DNA from: Acanthaster planci | Lineage: Eukaryota; Echinodermata; Asteroidea; Valvatida; Acanthasteridae | Direction: 5' to 3' | Assembly (NCBI RefSeq): GCF_001949145.1 | Contig: NW_019091393.1 | Span: forward strand, 772,887-836,886 | Length of the DNA: 64,000 nucleotides | Part shown: piece after piece, positions 25,783 through 37,724 of the stretch | How the letters are laid out: each line of letters starts with the position of its first letter | Position numbering within the stretch: the first letter of the stretch is position 1 | Notes under the pieces: model-generated | The model's database searches: none | Seen by the model: only the letters and a program-made list of their open reading frames with translations | What the model was told of the DNA's origin: nothing | Made by a program: the position numbers and the translations under genes

Positions 25783-26104
25783 ATTATTGGACTTGTGCAT
25801 AGTTATCAACGGACAGTGTCATAATATTTGTAAATATTTTGTCAAATTCTTTCTCTTTTGAAGTTGAATATTATTGAAAGTACTGAACGTTCGAGCGGGA
25901 CTCACGTGCTGGATCTAGTGCTTGACATGTTATATAAGAAAGCGAGGCATGTTTTGCCGTCCTGAAAAGTTATGAGCGGAGTTTGGTTTTATCGGAATTA
26001 TCCATATCACCAGTCAGTGGTTATTCAAAGTTTATGCCAATGTTTTTCTTGCTGTAAACGCTGTTAAAAATTTATGATACAGCCTTCTAGTATCGCGTAT
26101 TAAA
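25783..26104 (+). promoter_or_regulatory. Jun 3'UTR with Pumilio-type and AU-rich elements
   Basis: The trailer includes a perfect Pumilio-type TGTAAATA (25829-25836) inside an AU-rich stretch (about 25821-25842), consistent with the short mRNA half-life typical of immediate-early genes. A variant poly(A) signal ATTAAA lies at 26099-26104; no AATAAA is seen nearby, so the true 3' end could be further downstream. Confidence 0.5.
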
Positions 26105-26109
26105 AAAAA

Positions 26110-29100
26110 TCCCTTAAAATTCCAAAATAGCTGTGTCCAAGAAAAATGTTTTCATGTCTGTGCATTCAGAATCCGTCTATTTAATCTGTTTAGTGGAATG
26201 CGGTTGCGAACAAAGACCGCGCGACCTTGGGCTATGCATAATGGCCCTCGTACTCCGGTGAACGCGCATAATCAGTACCGCAAATCTGCCGTCAATGGTA
26301 GGCCGTAAAACCGTGCCTGCCAACGGCATGCCTTCGCTGTATGTATCCTGCATGATTAGAACCGCCGCTTGTCTGGCTATGTGCCACAGCCCAACACCAT
26401 ATTATCATTACCAGCGTGCCTTGGGCAAGGTCTGGCCTCTCAAATTTGGGGGATATTTCGGTGTGGAAATGGGCAGGCTTTTTAATTCAAATGCAACTGG
26501 AGTGTTGGCGTTTGCGGGCTTGGCGCTTCGATTTACAGTCGGTAATTGAAGTGGCTTGCGGTGTGGCTTTTTTGGAGGTTGTTTGTGCAGGCGCGGAATG
26601 CACAGTTCATAGGAGAAGCCTTGTTAATGTTATGCTGGGGTCATGTCACTGAACTGAGTGGAATTAAAATATACGCGTACAAGGACAGTTGTTCACTGTT
26701 ATCCCTTACAAGGACAACAGACCAACTGTTGTATTGCATTTGCAAGGTTGAGGAAGGCCGTGAGTTCACGCCATGATGCGATAGTTTGCATGTATCGTCT
26801 GCACCATCTTTTGCCAGAATTACTCCCATCTGAACTTAAAATTACAAGAAGCCACCTTCGGAGAGTAAAAGAAAAACCATAGGGTGAATTCTTGTTAGAA
26901 TTATGACTGCATGCAGATGAAATTTTTGATGACTTCTTGTGGAAAAAAATCATAAAAAATTGAATGTACATGTAACTAATTCAGGACAGAAGCCCGTTGG
27001 GGTTTGTAAAAATTTACCGATGCAAATTTGTAAGCTACAATGTGGCACTCGATTGAATGAATGGCAGTCTGTCACGTTGATGTTGTACATATTTCCAATT
27101 TCTCCATTTCATGTTGATATGGTGGTTCGTTGGTCAAACGAGAGTGCACGCTTACCGTCAGCTCTGCGCTTTTCTTCAGGGTTGTCTTGCCAGAACAGTG
27201 GTTTGTTAAAATACGATATACCTGTGTCAATAAACTGCTCTGTGATAAAAGAATTACTGAAATGTGTCAGTGTTTTTCTTAAACGTATTAATGTTACCCG
27301 TTTCGCTTTCTTTTAATGTATCTAGAGAAAATGCTTTTTTGAAAAGTTGCAAGATCAGGGGCTCATCACAGTTGATGGGCAATTGAATAGTGTAGGGTGA
27401 ACACAAAAATATATTAACTAAATGTAGTCCTTGCTTTGTATGGAAATCCATGAACACTAAATGTGACCAATCCTGCAGTCTAAAGGCCATTTTCCTAGTA
27501 TGTTTGCTCTACAGAAAGACCCAACTGATGTTTGATCTATCACTCTCTGGGAATCCTGATGACAATGGACATGATGTAGGTGACAGATGTTGAGGGATAG
27601 ATCCTTTTGATTTCCAGTGTGCATGGTTCTTCTCCAGTCCTTCAACCCAAAAGTGGACTGGGTCACCATTTACAACAGAAATGGCAAAGCGTCTCAACAA
27701 TATTTTCAGTTTCCTACAAGTGAATTATTTTAAGATTGAGGAATTTCTTTCCTGTGAAACATGAATGAAAATAGTGGTGGTGACTATCTTGCTTGACAGT
27801 GGGTTGGCACTAATGGAAAATGTCTGCGGTACAAGATGATACTACATTACTATGAGAAACATTTGGATGAGAACACATTCTTGGGTGGCTGGTTCCATGA
27901 AAACACTTGGAACTATGCACCCCAGGTCAGTGAATGAATTAAAATGCTTGTAAGGACAAATTCTTTACATGATGAAACGGGTCGGCCATGGCACAGGCTT
28001 TTAACGTCGTGAGGCATGCCTGCTCTTGGATCATTACAGGGTTTTAAAAGTAGGAATGAGGTGGGAGGGTCATACCAGATCATGCCAACTGATGATTCCT
28101 CCCCAAATCTGGGTTGATATACGAGCTCCTGTTGTCAATAACCTAGCAGCGTGAGTCACTGTTTGGCTGTTAATGCACGCTGTTTCCTGAGAATTCCCTA
28201 AGTGTTATGCAGAGGAAATTCACCCTGCCCAAAGCTTCTGCACTGGTTCTATGCAATTCTACTTCAAGGCTTCCCCCCCCCAACTTGCCACTGAAAATGT
28301 ATCCCATTAATGAAGTCTTTTTTTCCCCAACTCCTCATGACATGAAGGAATTCACGTGAAGTAAACTTGATAGGAGGAACTGTCCCAGTGTAAAGTGTTG
28401 GATGCTATAAATAGAAATTGGAATGTTGCAATTTCAGAATTTAATGGTTGAACAACGCAGAAGGCAAAACGTATTGTGACTTGGAAAAGCAGGGGGGAAA
28501 AATGTCGAATTTCCCATGACTCAGCTAAAAAGGAGTGATATTCAAGTGAACTCCTGCGCTAAAACAACATTAAATGCATTTTGGGATGAATTTCTGAAGC
28601 TGGTTGGATGGAAATGGGAGAAGGATGAAAAAATTTTACTGATCTAAGATTACATCAATAAAGAATGTTTTAAGATGAGGTGGGGATTCCCACCCTCTGT
28701 GGAAGCAATGTGATGAAGCATGCAGATGGAGAAAATGGAAGGTATCAGGGAAAGTTGTCCCACAGATCTCAGCAGTTGCCATAAAAACAGCAATGCACTT
28801 TTCTTCATTCTTAGGATAAAAAAAATCAGACACTGACAGAGAAACTACAGGCTGAAACTGTAAATGTAGATGTTTCTAAGCCAACACAAGCAACAAACCT
28901 GAATGGTGTTAAATTTTAGCTTGTCAATGGCAAATTTATCCAAATTCAAATACTCACCTCATCTTAGCAATACATATAGGCATTGTTCACCTGTTTTTGA
29001 TGAGAGTGTCTGAATTTTATTTGATCAAAGGCATGACTTACTAAGTGATTAATTGTAACTAAAATGTACAAATCTTTATCATCGAACGTGTTTACCTACA

Positions 29101-29548
29101 CTATAAATTACATAACAGGTGTATTTCAAGTGGGAAACTAGACTCAGATGACCAACTGTACAATAACTTTCACTTTGACAATTTCACAACGATACCACTT
29201 ACCTTTCCCATTCTATGAAAAGACTGCTCAGAAAGTACATGTACCAAGTAGACAAAATCAACAAGAAATGCAAGAATATGAAATTGAGCATGATTACAGA
29301 TTCCATTTCTTTCAGTTCAAAACTGCAAACACAAAAGTGAAGCTGAATGACTAAGTTCAGGAATGAACTTGACTGAGTCAAACAGACATCTTGAAAGCTA
29401 ACCATTCCTTAAATGAAGTAAATTCAAAGTAGCGTGTTCACTAGAACTTAAACATCCAAACGCCAAAACAATTTAAAACCTTATGTACATGTAAATATAT
29501 GGGTGCCCCAGACGTGAACTGTTTCGATGGTATGTTTTATCAACCATA
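26110..29548. other. Non-coding region downstream of Jun
   Basis: No supported gene. The first 450 bases (to about 26560) are more GC-rich than the rest and may be Jun 3'UTR or regulatory DNA. The remainder is AT-leaning without recognisable coding content. Confidence 0.45.
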
Positions 29549-29550
29549 CC

Positions 29551-29791
29551 AGGGCCGTTTTCCAATACTTGACTTTGTCTCCGTCTATGCTGTAACTGTA
29601 TTTTTTGCTACCTGAATTTGAAGTTGTAAGCGCAATAGTAAGTCTGGTAGTGCCACAAAACATCAAATAAGATGCAAAAGAGCCAAACATTAGTTTCAAT
29701 TTAACTTAAACGCTACAGGCCCACAATCAGGAATTGGTTTCGTAGACAAAGCCACAGACGCAGACAAAGTATGAGTATTGGAAAACGGCCC
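29551..29791. mobile_element. MITE with about 37-bp terminal inverted repeats
   Basis: The ends are AGGGCCGTTTTCCAATACT at the left and AGTATTGGAAAACGGCCCT at the right, and the inverted match continues through ACTTTGTCT-CGTCT to about 37 bases with few mismatches. The element is about 241 bases with no coding content, the hallmark of a non-autonomous DNA transposon. A target-site duplication is not certain. Confidence 0.85.
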
Positions 29792-29794
29792 TTA

Positions 29795-31640
29795 TCACAC
29801 TGTGACACAGTCCTTCAAATACATTTGCATGGAATCTTACACACTTATCATAAAATATGATTGCGCTGCCACATGAATGAAGTTCGCTCTTCAGATTTAC
29901 CAAAAAAGAACTTAAAACTCTTGAAATGGAAGTTTCATGCTAAATCACCTAGCTTGTTTGTTCGTCCTCTATGCAGGTAATAATTATGTCTACTGCCTTT
30001 TGGTTCAGTGTGGCTGGAGCTTTTTGTTGTAAGACCCTTTGAGGGCCTCAAAACACAGCCTTATACTCTGTCAGTATCCAAACACAGTGGAATGACTTCG
30101 AACAATAAATCCCAGCAATAGCGAACAGCTAGCCTTGAATTGTCTGCACAATGGTGGGCAGGTACCGAGTGGAAAACGCCAAGAGCCAACTTGTACAGTG
30201 ATGAATCAGCGCTCACAATGGTCAACAAGATGAGTCATGGGCTTTCCCACACCATTCCCATGCATACCTACATTACAGCACCGTACATTAGCTTAGTGTG
30301 GCATCACCCTGTGTGACATTCTGATGGGGGATTGGTGGTGCTGCATGCATGCCAGTACATGTGCCATGCACAATGTACAAGTACGTGTACTGCTTCGTGC
30401 CTATGTTCACCATATACGTGTACATTTAGTACATTGCACAAGTCTTGGGAAAGTATCAAAAAACTGAATGCTGAAGTGTAGTTGTTCCACATCTTCAGTA
30501 TTTTACAACATGCTACATACTGTAAAACACAAATTCATGAGGATATAATGCATACATTGGACATACCTGTTCAAAGGTCACAGTAATAATCTGCATACTA
30601 TCTTCTGTGTGCTTACAACCATTTTAAATAGGAGAGATGAATCCATGTCCTTGTTTAATGTTGACACAAATTACAAGTTTGCAGCATAATGTAGGCCTAG
30701 TTTTAGTACAATCCTCAGATTTGATGTCATATTGGATCAAATGAGCTTGATATGTAAGTAAATGAAATTCAAATATGTGACTACTTTATGTACTTAAATT
30801 TAAAATGTACAATATAGAAATTATTCACATGAATGAGTGCTTGTTGATGTATTACATCTGCATAATTTGGTGATCATGCCCAGGATGTATTTAGAACCAA
30901 AAACAAATCTGGTTTCAGTTTACACAACTGTATATTTCCGTGACATCTTTGAACTACCAGTGGAAAAAAATGCACGTGATGGGGACACTGAGAAGGAAGC
31001 CCATGCACGTACACAGAGAAAGTGCCTGCATCAATATAAATACAACAGGAATCACATGATGTTAGCCTGGCCGTTTCCTGTATAGCCTGCATCATCAGTG
31101 TGCATTTGGCACACTGCCAACATGCCATCAACAGGCTATGTCCCTTCATAGTGCCACTGTGCAGTCTGGTGTATAGTATGCGTGGTACGTGGTGGTACCC
31201 GGATCCTATTGAAGTTGAGGCTTTTGTGATGTGCATGCATGTGACGTACTTTACTTTTGCTGTAAAGCACTGAAGCATAGTACTCAAAATATGAATCAGT
31301 AAAAGCTATTCATCCCAGGATTGCGCAGGATTTCTTATGCATATAGGCACCTACCCAAACAACTAAAACAATTTTTTTTTCCACTTAGTCCAAAATGGGC
31401 GTTTAATTGAAAGGAATGCATACATCCTGTTGCATTCACGAGAAATGCATTAGGTAATTTATCCTTCTTTTTTCTGTGAAGTAAATTGGCCAGTGTATAA
31501 CTAACAGCCCAAAAAAGTAACTTCAGATAAAGAGATTTATCACAAATTTGCGGCATCAACTCATGCTTTGTGCCTCTTCCACAAGTAACAGATATAGACA
31601 TGTAGTATGAGTTGACACAAATGTGTGAAACTAAAACAGA
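29795..31640. other. Non-coding intergenic stretch
   Basis: No supported gene. TACATG-type palindromes occur near 30355-30425. The minus-strand frame at 30874-31287 has no motif. Confidence 0.45.
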
Positions 31641-31647
31641 TTAATAA

Positions 31648-31690
31648 TAGGCAGAGGCGGATCCAGGGATTTTTCCGGGGGGGAGGGGAG
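31648..31690 (+). repeat. Dispersed repeat end, AGGCGGATCCAGGG type
   Basis: GCAGAGGCGGATCCAGGG followed by T-rich and G-rich runs matches a signature seen elsewhere in this window in related forms: in reverse near 34.66-34.68 kb (CTGGATTTGCCACTGATC), near 43.20-43.22 kb (CTGGATCCACCC) and forward near 63.91-63.93 kb (GGTGGATTCAGGGGG). I infer a dispersed non-autonomous repeat family. The 31.65 and 34.68 kb copies are in opposite orientation and could be the two ends of one 3-kb element, which I cannot prove. Confidence 0.4.
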
Positions 31691-32711
31691 AAGGAGTCAG
31701 ACCAGGGATTTTCTCATTTTTGTGGACAAGTGGAAACAATGATAAGACATTCCATGACATACGCTGTTTACTACGGTATTGGTGTACACCTAGTGAAGAA
31801 GCTGAGGGAAGCTATCTACATACATGTAGGTTTTTAATTTACTCTAGTTTTTTTCCCCATTTTGTTAACTTTTTGTTGTCTCTATTTTCTAAAATCGGTC
31901 TCCGGTTTTGGATCTGTGCCTGATAACTATTCTCATTCAAAAGAACACAATGATTCAGGTTCACTTTAGATTCAACATAAGGGTGAAGAGGAGTTCCCAA
32001 AAAGCAGTGCTTGTCAAGTAGGGACCCGCACTTACATAACAACACATACAAATACCACATTCACATAGACGTTACATTAGCATGCGTACTGACATCAGAC
32101 AATAATTAGAAATAACAAAGAGATGAATATGGCCTGTGACCTGTGACCCGTGGGAATTACTCAGTTTCCATATAATTATTCAATAAACACATCTTGTATT
32201 TATGTTAAACAATAATGGATTGGTTATAATTTTTAATGATAGATCTAGCGAGTTCCACAACTTGGGACCCTCACGCCATACTGTTTTAATTGCAAGTTTG
32301 GTGCGTTGAACTTGTTTTGTGGGTACATCCTCTCAAAGCTATGCAGGCCTCGACAAGGCTAATGCCTTTTACACACTAATTGTGCGCGTGACGTATTCAC
32401 TTTGGTACTCTATACTCGGGGAGTCTCAGCTAGGCTAGGCTATGCCTTCAATCAAAACATTTGGTTTAATTCTATAACATAAGTTAGGCTTGGATTGACC
32501 AAGAGAATTTGTTGAACTTGGTTTGCAGGTCCACTGGACCTATGCAGGCCTCAACATAGGCGTAGGTCAGGCTAAAATTGAAGTTTAATTTGCCTACTTT
32601 TATACACCAGGAAAAAAAGAATGTAGGTCCAGCCAACCTTAAGCCTCATAACAACACGTAGCCTTTAATATGCAGATGTTACGAAATAAAAGCAGAATGA
32701 TCTTACGTCCT
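31691..32711. other. Non-coding intergenic stretch
   Basis: I see no gene or recognisable element in this stretch. Confidence 0.45.
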
Positions 32712-32840
32712 CAAATCAATCAATCAATCTTACTTTATTTTCCACAAAGCATTACAATGCAAGAAATATCACAGATTCACAGCAAAAAACTGTGAACAGG
32801 GGTCTCTAAAAAGCAGAGCTTAGTGACCCCCAGTAACCAT
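32712..32840 (-). mobile_element. Retroposon 3' end with TGAT-repeat tail, reverse orientation
   Basis: TCAATCAATCAATCAATCTTACTTTATTTTCC is the reverse complement of a tail closely related to that at 8.15-8.18 kb. Reading on the minus strand, the element ends GTGGAAAATAAAGTAAGATTGATTGA. The 5' limit is not visible; the boundary given is approximate. Confidence 0.5.
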
Positions 32841-34909
32841 GGTAACAGTAAATGTAGCAATTAGGCCTGTGACAAGGGACACCAAACACAACAACTTAGA
32901 AACCCATTAATCAGTGATTATGTATTAGTAGTCATCCAGTAAGTGGTTTGTCTATTTGTGTTTGAATAAGGATTGACTGCAGATATTTTCAACAAACAAA
33001 CAAGAGGGCGTAACCCACAGGGCCTGCTTACAAAATGTTAGCATGTTCGACAAAGCTCAGAAGTTGAAAACAAATCTGAGTTCAAATCTCAAAAATAAGG
33101 CACGTTACCTGAACAGTTGAGAAGAATTTCTTGGACAAGCATGTATTTTCGTTCCATGTGTAAAGCCTGCACATGGCTATCGGGAACAGGGCCTGGGCCT
33201 ATGGCAAAATGAATTTCTTGCAAACAAACAGGACTGCCTCGTGAGATTTATAATTTCCCGCTTACAAAATTTTCGAAGTGCCAACGCAGACGATCAAAAC
33301 ACCAGATTTTGTCTTCCGTAACCAAAAGAGGGCGCTAGAAGCTTTTACGTGCTTTTTGCGCACATGTACTTTTGAAGGGTTGCCAAGGGCAAAGGCATTT
33401 TCATTGCCTTCAAGTAGTTAGCTCAGAGTTTTAACGTAGGTATCTATTTAATAAAGTTGATAAGATACTGTCGCATCTTTCATGGAATTTCACGAGATTG
33501 ATCTCAGTCAATTTTTGACGAGGCTTTTGAATGAAATGCAATGAGGTCACGACGCAAGTACAAAACTTCAAAAAAGTTTAATGAAGAGAAATAATCTTGC
33601 GAACCTGATTAAGGCCACCTCCTGAGAAGATTTGTTAAAGATGCACAAGAAAGATGAGGAATATTTAGTTTATTTATTGTAGTAAAGTTTTTTAAAAAGT
33701 TTATAAAATGTCTTGACCATTACTTGGACAACTCGCCTATTTTCTTGCTCAATAGAGGGCGCCAAACACCCGGCAGATGAAGTGACTGAAGTTCGCCATA
33801 TATCCATGGAGCTGAGGAAGGGCACCATGGTATATCTGTATCTACTCTAGCGAGGCTATCGAAAGGCGATAAGTAGGGCCTACTTGACTTTGCTGTGCAA
33901 GAAATTCTGTTTTTTTTACAGATGTGGTAAAATTTACTTAGCATGACTGTTCACATAGCCTACCTGAAGTCAACTAATATCGGCGACTGGCAATCAATCT
34001 ATGTGCCAAAGTAGATAACTATATGCCAAAGTAGAAACAGCAGACGTGAAGCATGCAGGTCTTTTTTACCTCCATGCTCGCATGAAGTGTTTAGTGTTAC
34101 TATTACTTGCGGCACCGGCACTGGAGTAGGCTGTAACGGTCGTTAGTACCTGGTTAGTGGTACACTCACTGCTACTTAGTGCAACTGGAATGCGAGCTTG
34201 GGTAACCATGGTAGCCCATATATTGTTACTTCAGTATTGGGGAAATTATTATGAGAGCTTGGGTTCTGTCTGGTTCTGAGTGGTTTGGCATTATTGCTAG
34301 TTAATTCATAAATGTGTTGTTGGGAATGATCGGTTAGTAGGCCTAGCACAAGAATGTAATTTGTAAAGAGTGCAGGGCCTGAATATCATGTGAATCAACT
34401 GTCAGGAAATGCTGGACATTATTTCTCTTCTAAAACTTCCCAAAAAGGCTTAAAATTGAATAACACATAGACCACGCCTCACTGGCATCCAACGTGTACA
34501 TCTCTGACTTCATTAGTGTTTGCACATTAATTTGGTGCTAATATGTGATAAATATATGTAAACATGTCCCAATTACTTCTTGCCTACTTACCTATGAACT
34601 ATTTTTTGTAAAACAAAACCAAAAATCCATCGGAGGGGGCAAGTTGTGCCCCCCTCTCCCCTGCTGGATTTGCCACTGATCGTACGTAGACAAAAGAAAC
34701 TGAAATGGTACCGAGTATTAATTTCTAAATTCTAACAGTTTCCTGAGTACCAGGATTTGTTGAGGCAGACACAGAGATGTAGGAAGAGACTCAACCAAGA
34801 GCTAAGTTTGAGGTTCTTGACGAGCGTCTAGACAAGGCCTACAGTGGTACCTCACGACTTTGAAGGCATGTGCATGTGGTTGAGCAGATGACCTTTCCAA
34901 TCCGTCAAA
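32841..34909. other. Non-coding region upstream of the nucleoredoxin-like gene
   Basis: No gene seen. Contains two CTCF-like cores, CCAAAAGAGGGCGCTAGA (33322-33339) and AATAGAGGGCGCCAAA (33751-33766), and a weaker AAGAGGGCGT near 33002-33011. A G/C-rich dispersed-repeat remnant lies at about 34630-34690. No TATA box is evident for the downstream gene. Confidence 0.4.
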
Positions 34910-36278
34910 ATGGCCGAGCTGTTCAGAGACAAAACCCTCGCCAGGAAGACCACTCCGGCCGTGCCCGCTGAGGAGGCTTTGGAGAGGAGAGTGGTAGGGC
35001 TATACTTCTCAGCCTCGTGGTGTCCACCTTGCCGACAGTTTACCCCACTGCTCAGGGAGGTGTACGAGGAACTCACAGCCCGAGGGGTGCCGTTTGAGGT
35101 GGTGTTTATCTCGTTTGACAAAACTGCGGAAGACTTGCAAAGCTACGTGATGGATGACCATGGAGACTGGCTGTTTCTCCCATTCGCAGACCCCCTGATC
35201 AGGTAAAAGCTGTTCTCTTTTGCCACAGCTCTTTCATTCAAATTTAAATTGCATTTGGACTCGAGCTATGGCTAGCAGTAACATACAAGTGTATGGGAAG
35301 TGGCTGGAAGAGGCTTGACATTGGCGTCCATAGGCTCACATGTTAATTCTAGCCGCAGCCACTTAACGTGGACACTGCCTTACCGTCAGTGTCATCTGAC
35401 AGTATGGCATCCGTGCACAAGCACACCCTCACTGGTAACAAAGGAAGAACTGAAGTGGACACTTAACCGCCATTACAGCATTTGGCGCTCACCTAAACGA
35501 GACACTTTAGGCTCAAGTGTGGGCAGGTTTGCGTGTTGCACTGGAAGAAACCAGTGGGTGCTTGCATTATGCAGGACACTGTAAAGCTAGATGACAGCAA
35601 AGTGTGCTCCGTCACAAGTTAGGCACAGAGTCTATGATGGCCATCATTTCAATTAACTTGTGTCATTTTGTGACAGCTTGGGTTATATTATCACTGTACA
35701 TGGACCAACATCCTTGCTAAAGATCGGGTTTCATGGATAGGAGCATTGTGGTTTAATAAGTCGTCAAATAAGTTCCTTGGGTGCCAATTTTGAAACTAAC
35801 ATTAACAGAATTACATCCCAAACAAGCACAAAGGCCCCCCCCATTCACTATTATTATTTTGACCTCTGACGTTCAGCAAGATGTAATGTGCTTGAGGGTT
35901 TGTTTTCTGGTGACCCTGTTGGTGGGATGCTACTCTGTAATGGTTGACCAGGGGTCAAATTCACTCATTGGTGCCTGGATCAGGTCATATAATGAGGGGT
36001 CATTACAGATCTGCAGTGGCTGAACCATATTGTCAGGCTGGCATTAGAAAGGACGCCAGGTCCAGGGTTATGATATCCACTTTCTCTTTACCGGACAACG
36101 GATTTTTTTCCCCCTCAACTGCAGTGAACTGAAAGACAGGTTCAGCATCACGGCAATACCGCAGCTCATTATCGTCAAGCCGGACGGCGACGTCATCACG
36201 CCACAGGGACGCAAGCACGTCCAGGACAGGGGCGTGTCCTGCTTCACCAGTTGGTCACAGGGGATGGACAAAGCCTGA
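34910..36278 (+). CDS. NXNL2: Nucleoredoxin-like (NXNL2/RdCVF-type) thioredoxin-fold protein
   Basis: Two exons, 34910-35202 and 36125-36278, join in phase (AG|T) to give 148 aa, similar to the about 156 aa of vertebrate NXNL2. The thioredoxin active site WCPPC (Cys38, Cys41) is intact and is followed by RQFTPLLREVYEEL; FEVVFISFD and the HGDWLFLPFADP segment are characteristic of the nucleoredoxin/tryparedoxin branch. The cis-proline loop AIPQLIIVKPDGDVIT (Pro110) and the terminal GRK...DRGVSCFTSW block match NXNL2. Splice sites are CAG|GTAAAA and CTGCAG|T. Expected role: a cytosolic redox protein; vertebrate members support photoreceptors, which cannot be assumed here. Vertebrate NXNL2 often departs from CxxC; this protein keeps it. 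Confidence 0.9.
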
Positions 36279-36441
36279 GCCACTGATGAAACAGCTAGGG
36301 TCAAGGGTCATTGAAAGAAAGCATTCCGAAGATAGGGTTCTCCATGCTCAGGAACTGTGCAAAATGAAGTAAAGCATTATTACTATTATTAAATGAAGCC
36401 TGAAGACGCAATGAGGTGCTTCTGCTGATTCCTGGTAGGTT

Positions 36442-36447
36442 AATAAA
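36442..36447 (+). terminator. Poly(A) signal of the nucleoredoxin-like gene
   Basis: AATAAA lies 164 bases after the stop codon; a variant ATTAAA occurs about 55 bases earlier, near 36388. Confidence 0.6.
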
Positions 36448-37580
36448 CGCAGGCATAATTTAAAAATAACGAACCATGAATAGTGCCCCCTAGTGTCCAA
36501 AAGTGCCCAGCCCTCCCCGCTTTAAAAGTTTTCTAAGGCTAATGAATTTCTGTATTTTTTGTTTTGGAAGAAAAAACCCGCGGCTGTACAGCAGTAGAGC
36601 TTCTCAATCCGATTGACGTTTTGATTTAAAAGATTTATTTTTTTTAAATTGATAAAATAGAAAGTAATCTGGGAAGATTCTCAGGAAAATGACATTGTGG
36701 AGGGAAGCCCAGATTTTAAGGCAAGGTTATTTTTGTATTTGATTTAATAACTTAATTTTTCATGAATAGAAAAGACCTGGTAAAGTATATTTTTTGAAGC
36801 CCATTTTTAGGAGATGTAGGTTTACCAACTTTGTTTTTACGAGATATATTTTGTCCACAGCTCGTTTGTTCCAAACGAACTTTAAAAATACCCTAAAAAC
36901 GAACTTGGAAAAATATATCTTGTAAAACGATTAGTTTCCAAAATAGAAACAATCTTTCTATTTATAGATCTTATGGGAACAAACTGGAGAATTTATATCA
37001 TAAATAACGAAATTGGGAAAAATACTTCATAAAAGCGAACTTGGAAAAATATCCTTCACTTTTTGAAAACATAACTTGACGGCACTCCAGGGCTTTTATT
37101 GACTGTTTTTATTTTACTAAATAAACAAGTTGCGGTTTTGACAGTCTCCTAGATCTGTAACCTCCAACAATTTCCGCTATTATGAAACCTCAAACCCATC
37201 ATAAGTATGTGTCTGAAACCTAGATCTCTCACCCATTTTAAACATTTTAAAAACAGCCAAGGTTATAATGAATATGTTAGATTAATAAAATTAACAACTA
37301 GAAACCAAATAATTCTGTTTTCAAGCTGGAATGAATTACGTTTGAACCTTGACTTATCCAGTATAATCTTCAACTTACGAAACAAATACCTTATCTGGTT
37401 TGCAGCTTGTTTTTTTTTTTGTAACCAGGCTTTCTGTGTACACTATTGTTAACTTGATTGACATGTCTGGAATCGATATTATTCAACAGAGGGCAAATTT
37501 CTATTTTATTAGCCCTTGTATCTCTTAACTGATTGAAAATGCATTGTACACACGCTCAGAACGCAGGCATTATTCTATAT
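36448..37580. other. Non-coding intergenic stretch
   Basis: No gene. A CTCF-like TAGTGCCCCCTAGTGTCC lies at 36481-36498. From 36.8 to 37.1 kb is A/T-rich sequence with a recurrent GAACTTGGAAAAATAT phrase (about 36901 and 37029), a short degenerate repeat. Confidence 0.45.
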
Positions 37581-37581
37581 G

Positions 37582-37724
37582 GACCACAGCTGTATCAATC
37601 CGTAAAGAATATTGAGCTGTGAGATTCAGTGCTCAGTGTAAAAACTAAATAGCCAGAGAGATAAGTGTTTGCTTACAAGCACGCACGGAGTGCGTTCGTC
37701 ACGCATTGATACAGTTGTAAGGTC
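37582..37724. repeat. Short inverted-repeat element
   Basis: The left end GACCACAGCTGTATCAATCCGT (37582-37603) and the right end, whose reverse complement is GACCTTACAACTGTATCAATGCGT (37701-37724), form a 22-24 bp imperfect inverted repeat 143 bases across. A nested small palindrome ACGCACGGAGTGCGT lies inside. It may be a MITE remnant. Confidence 0.4.
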
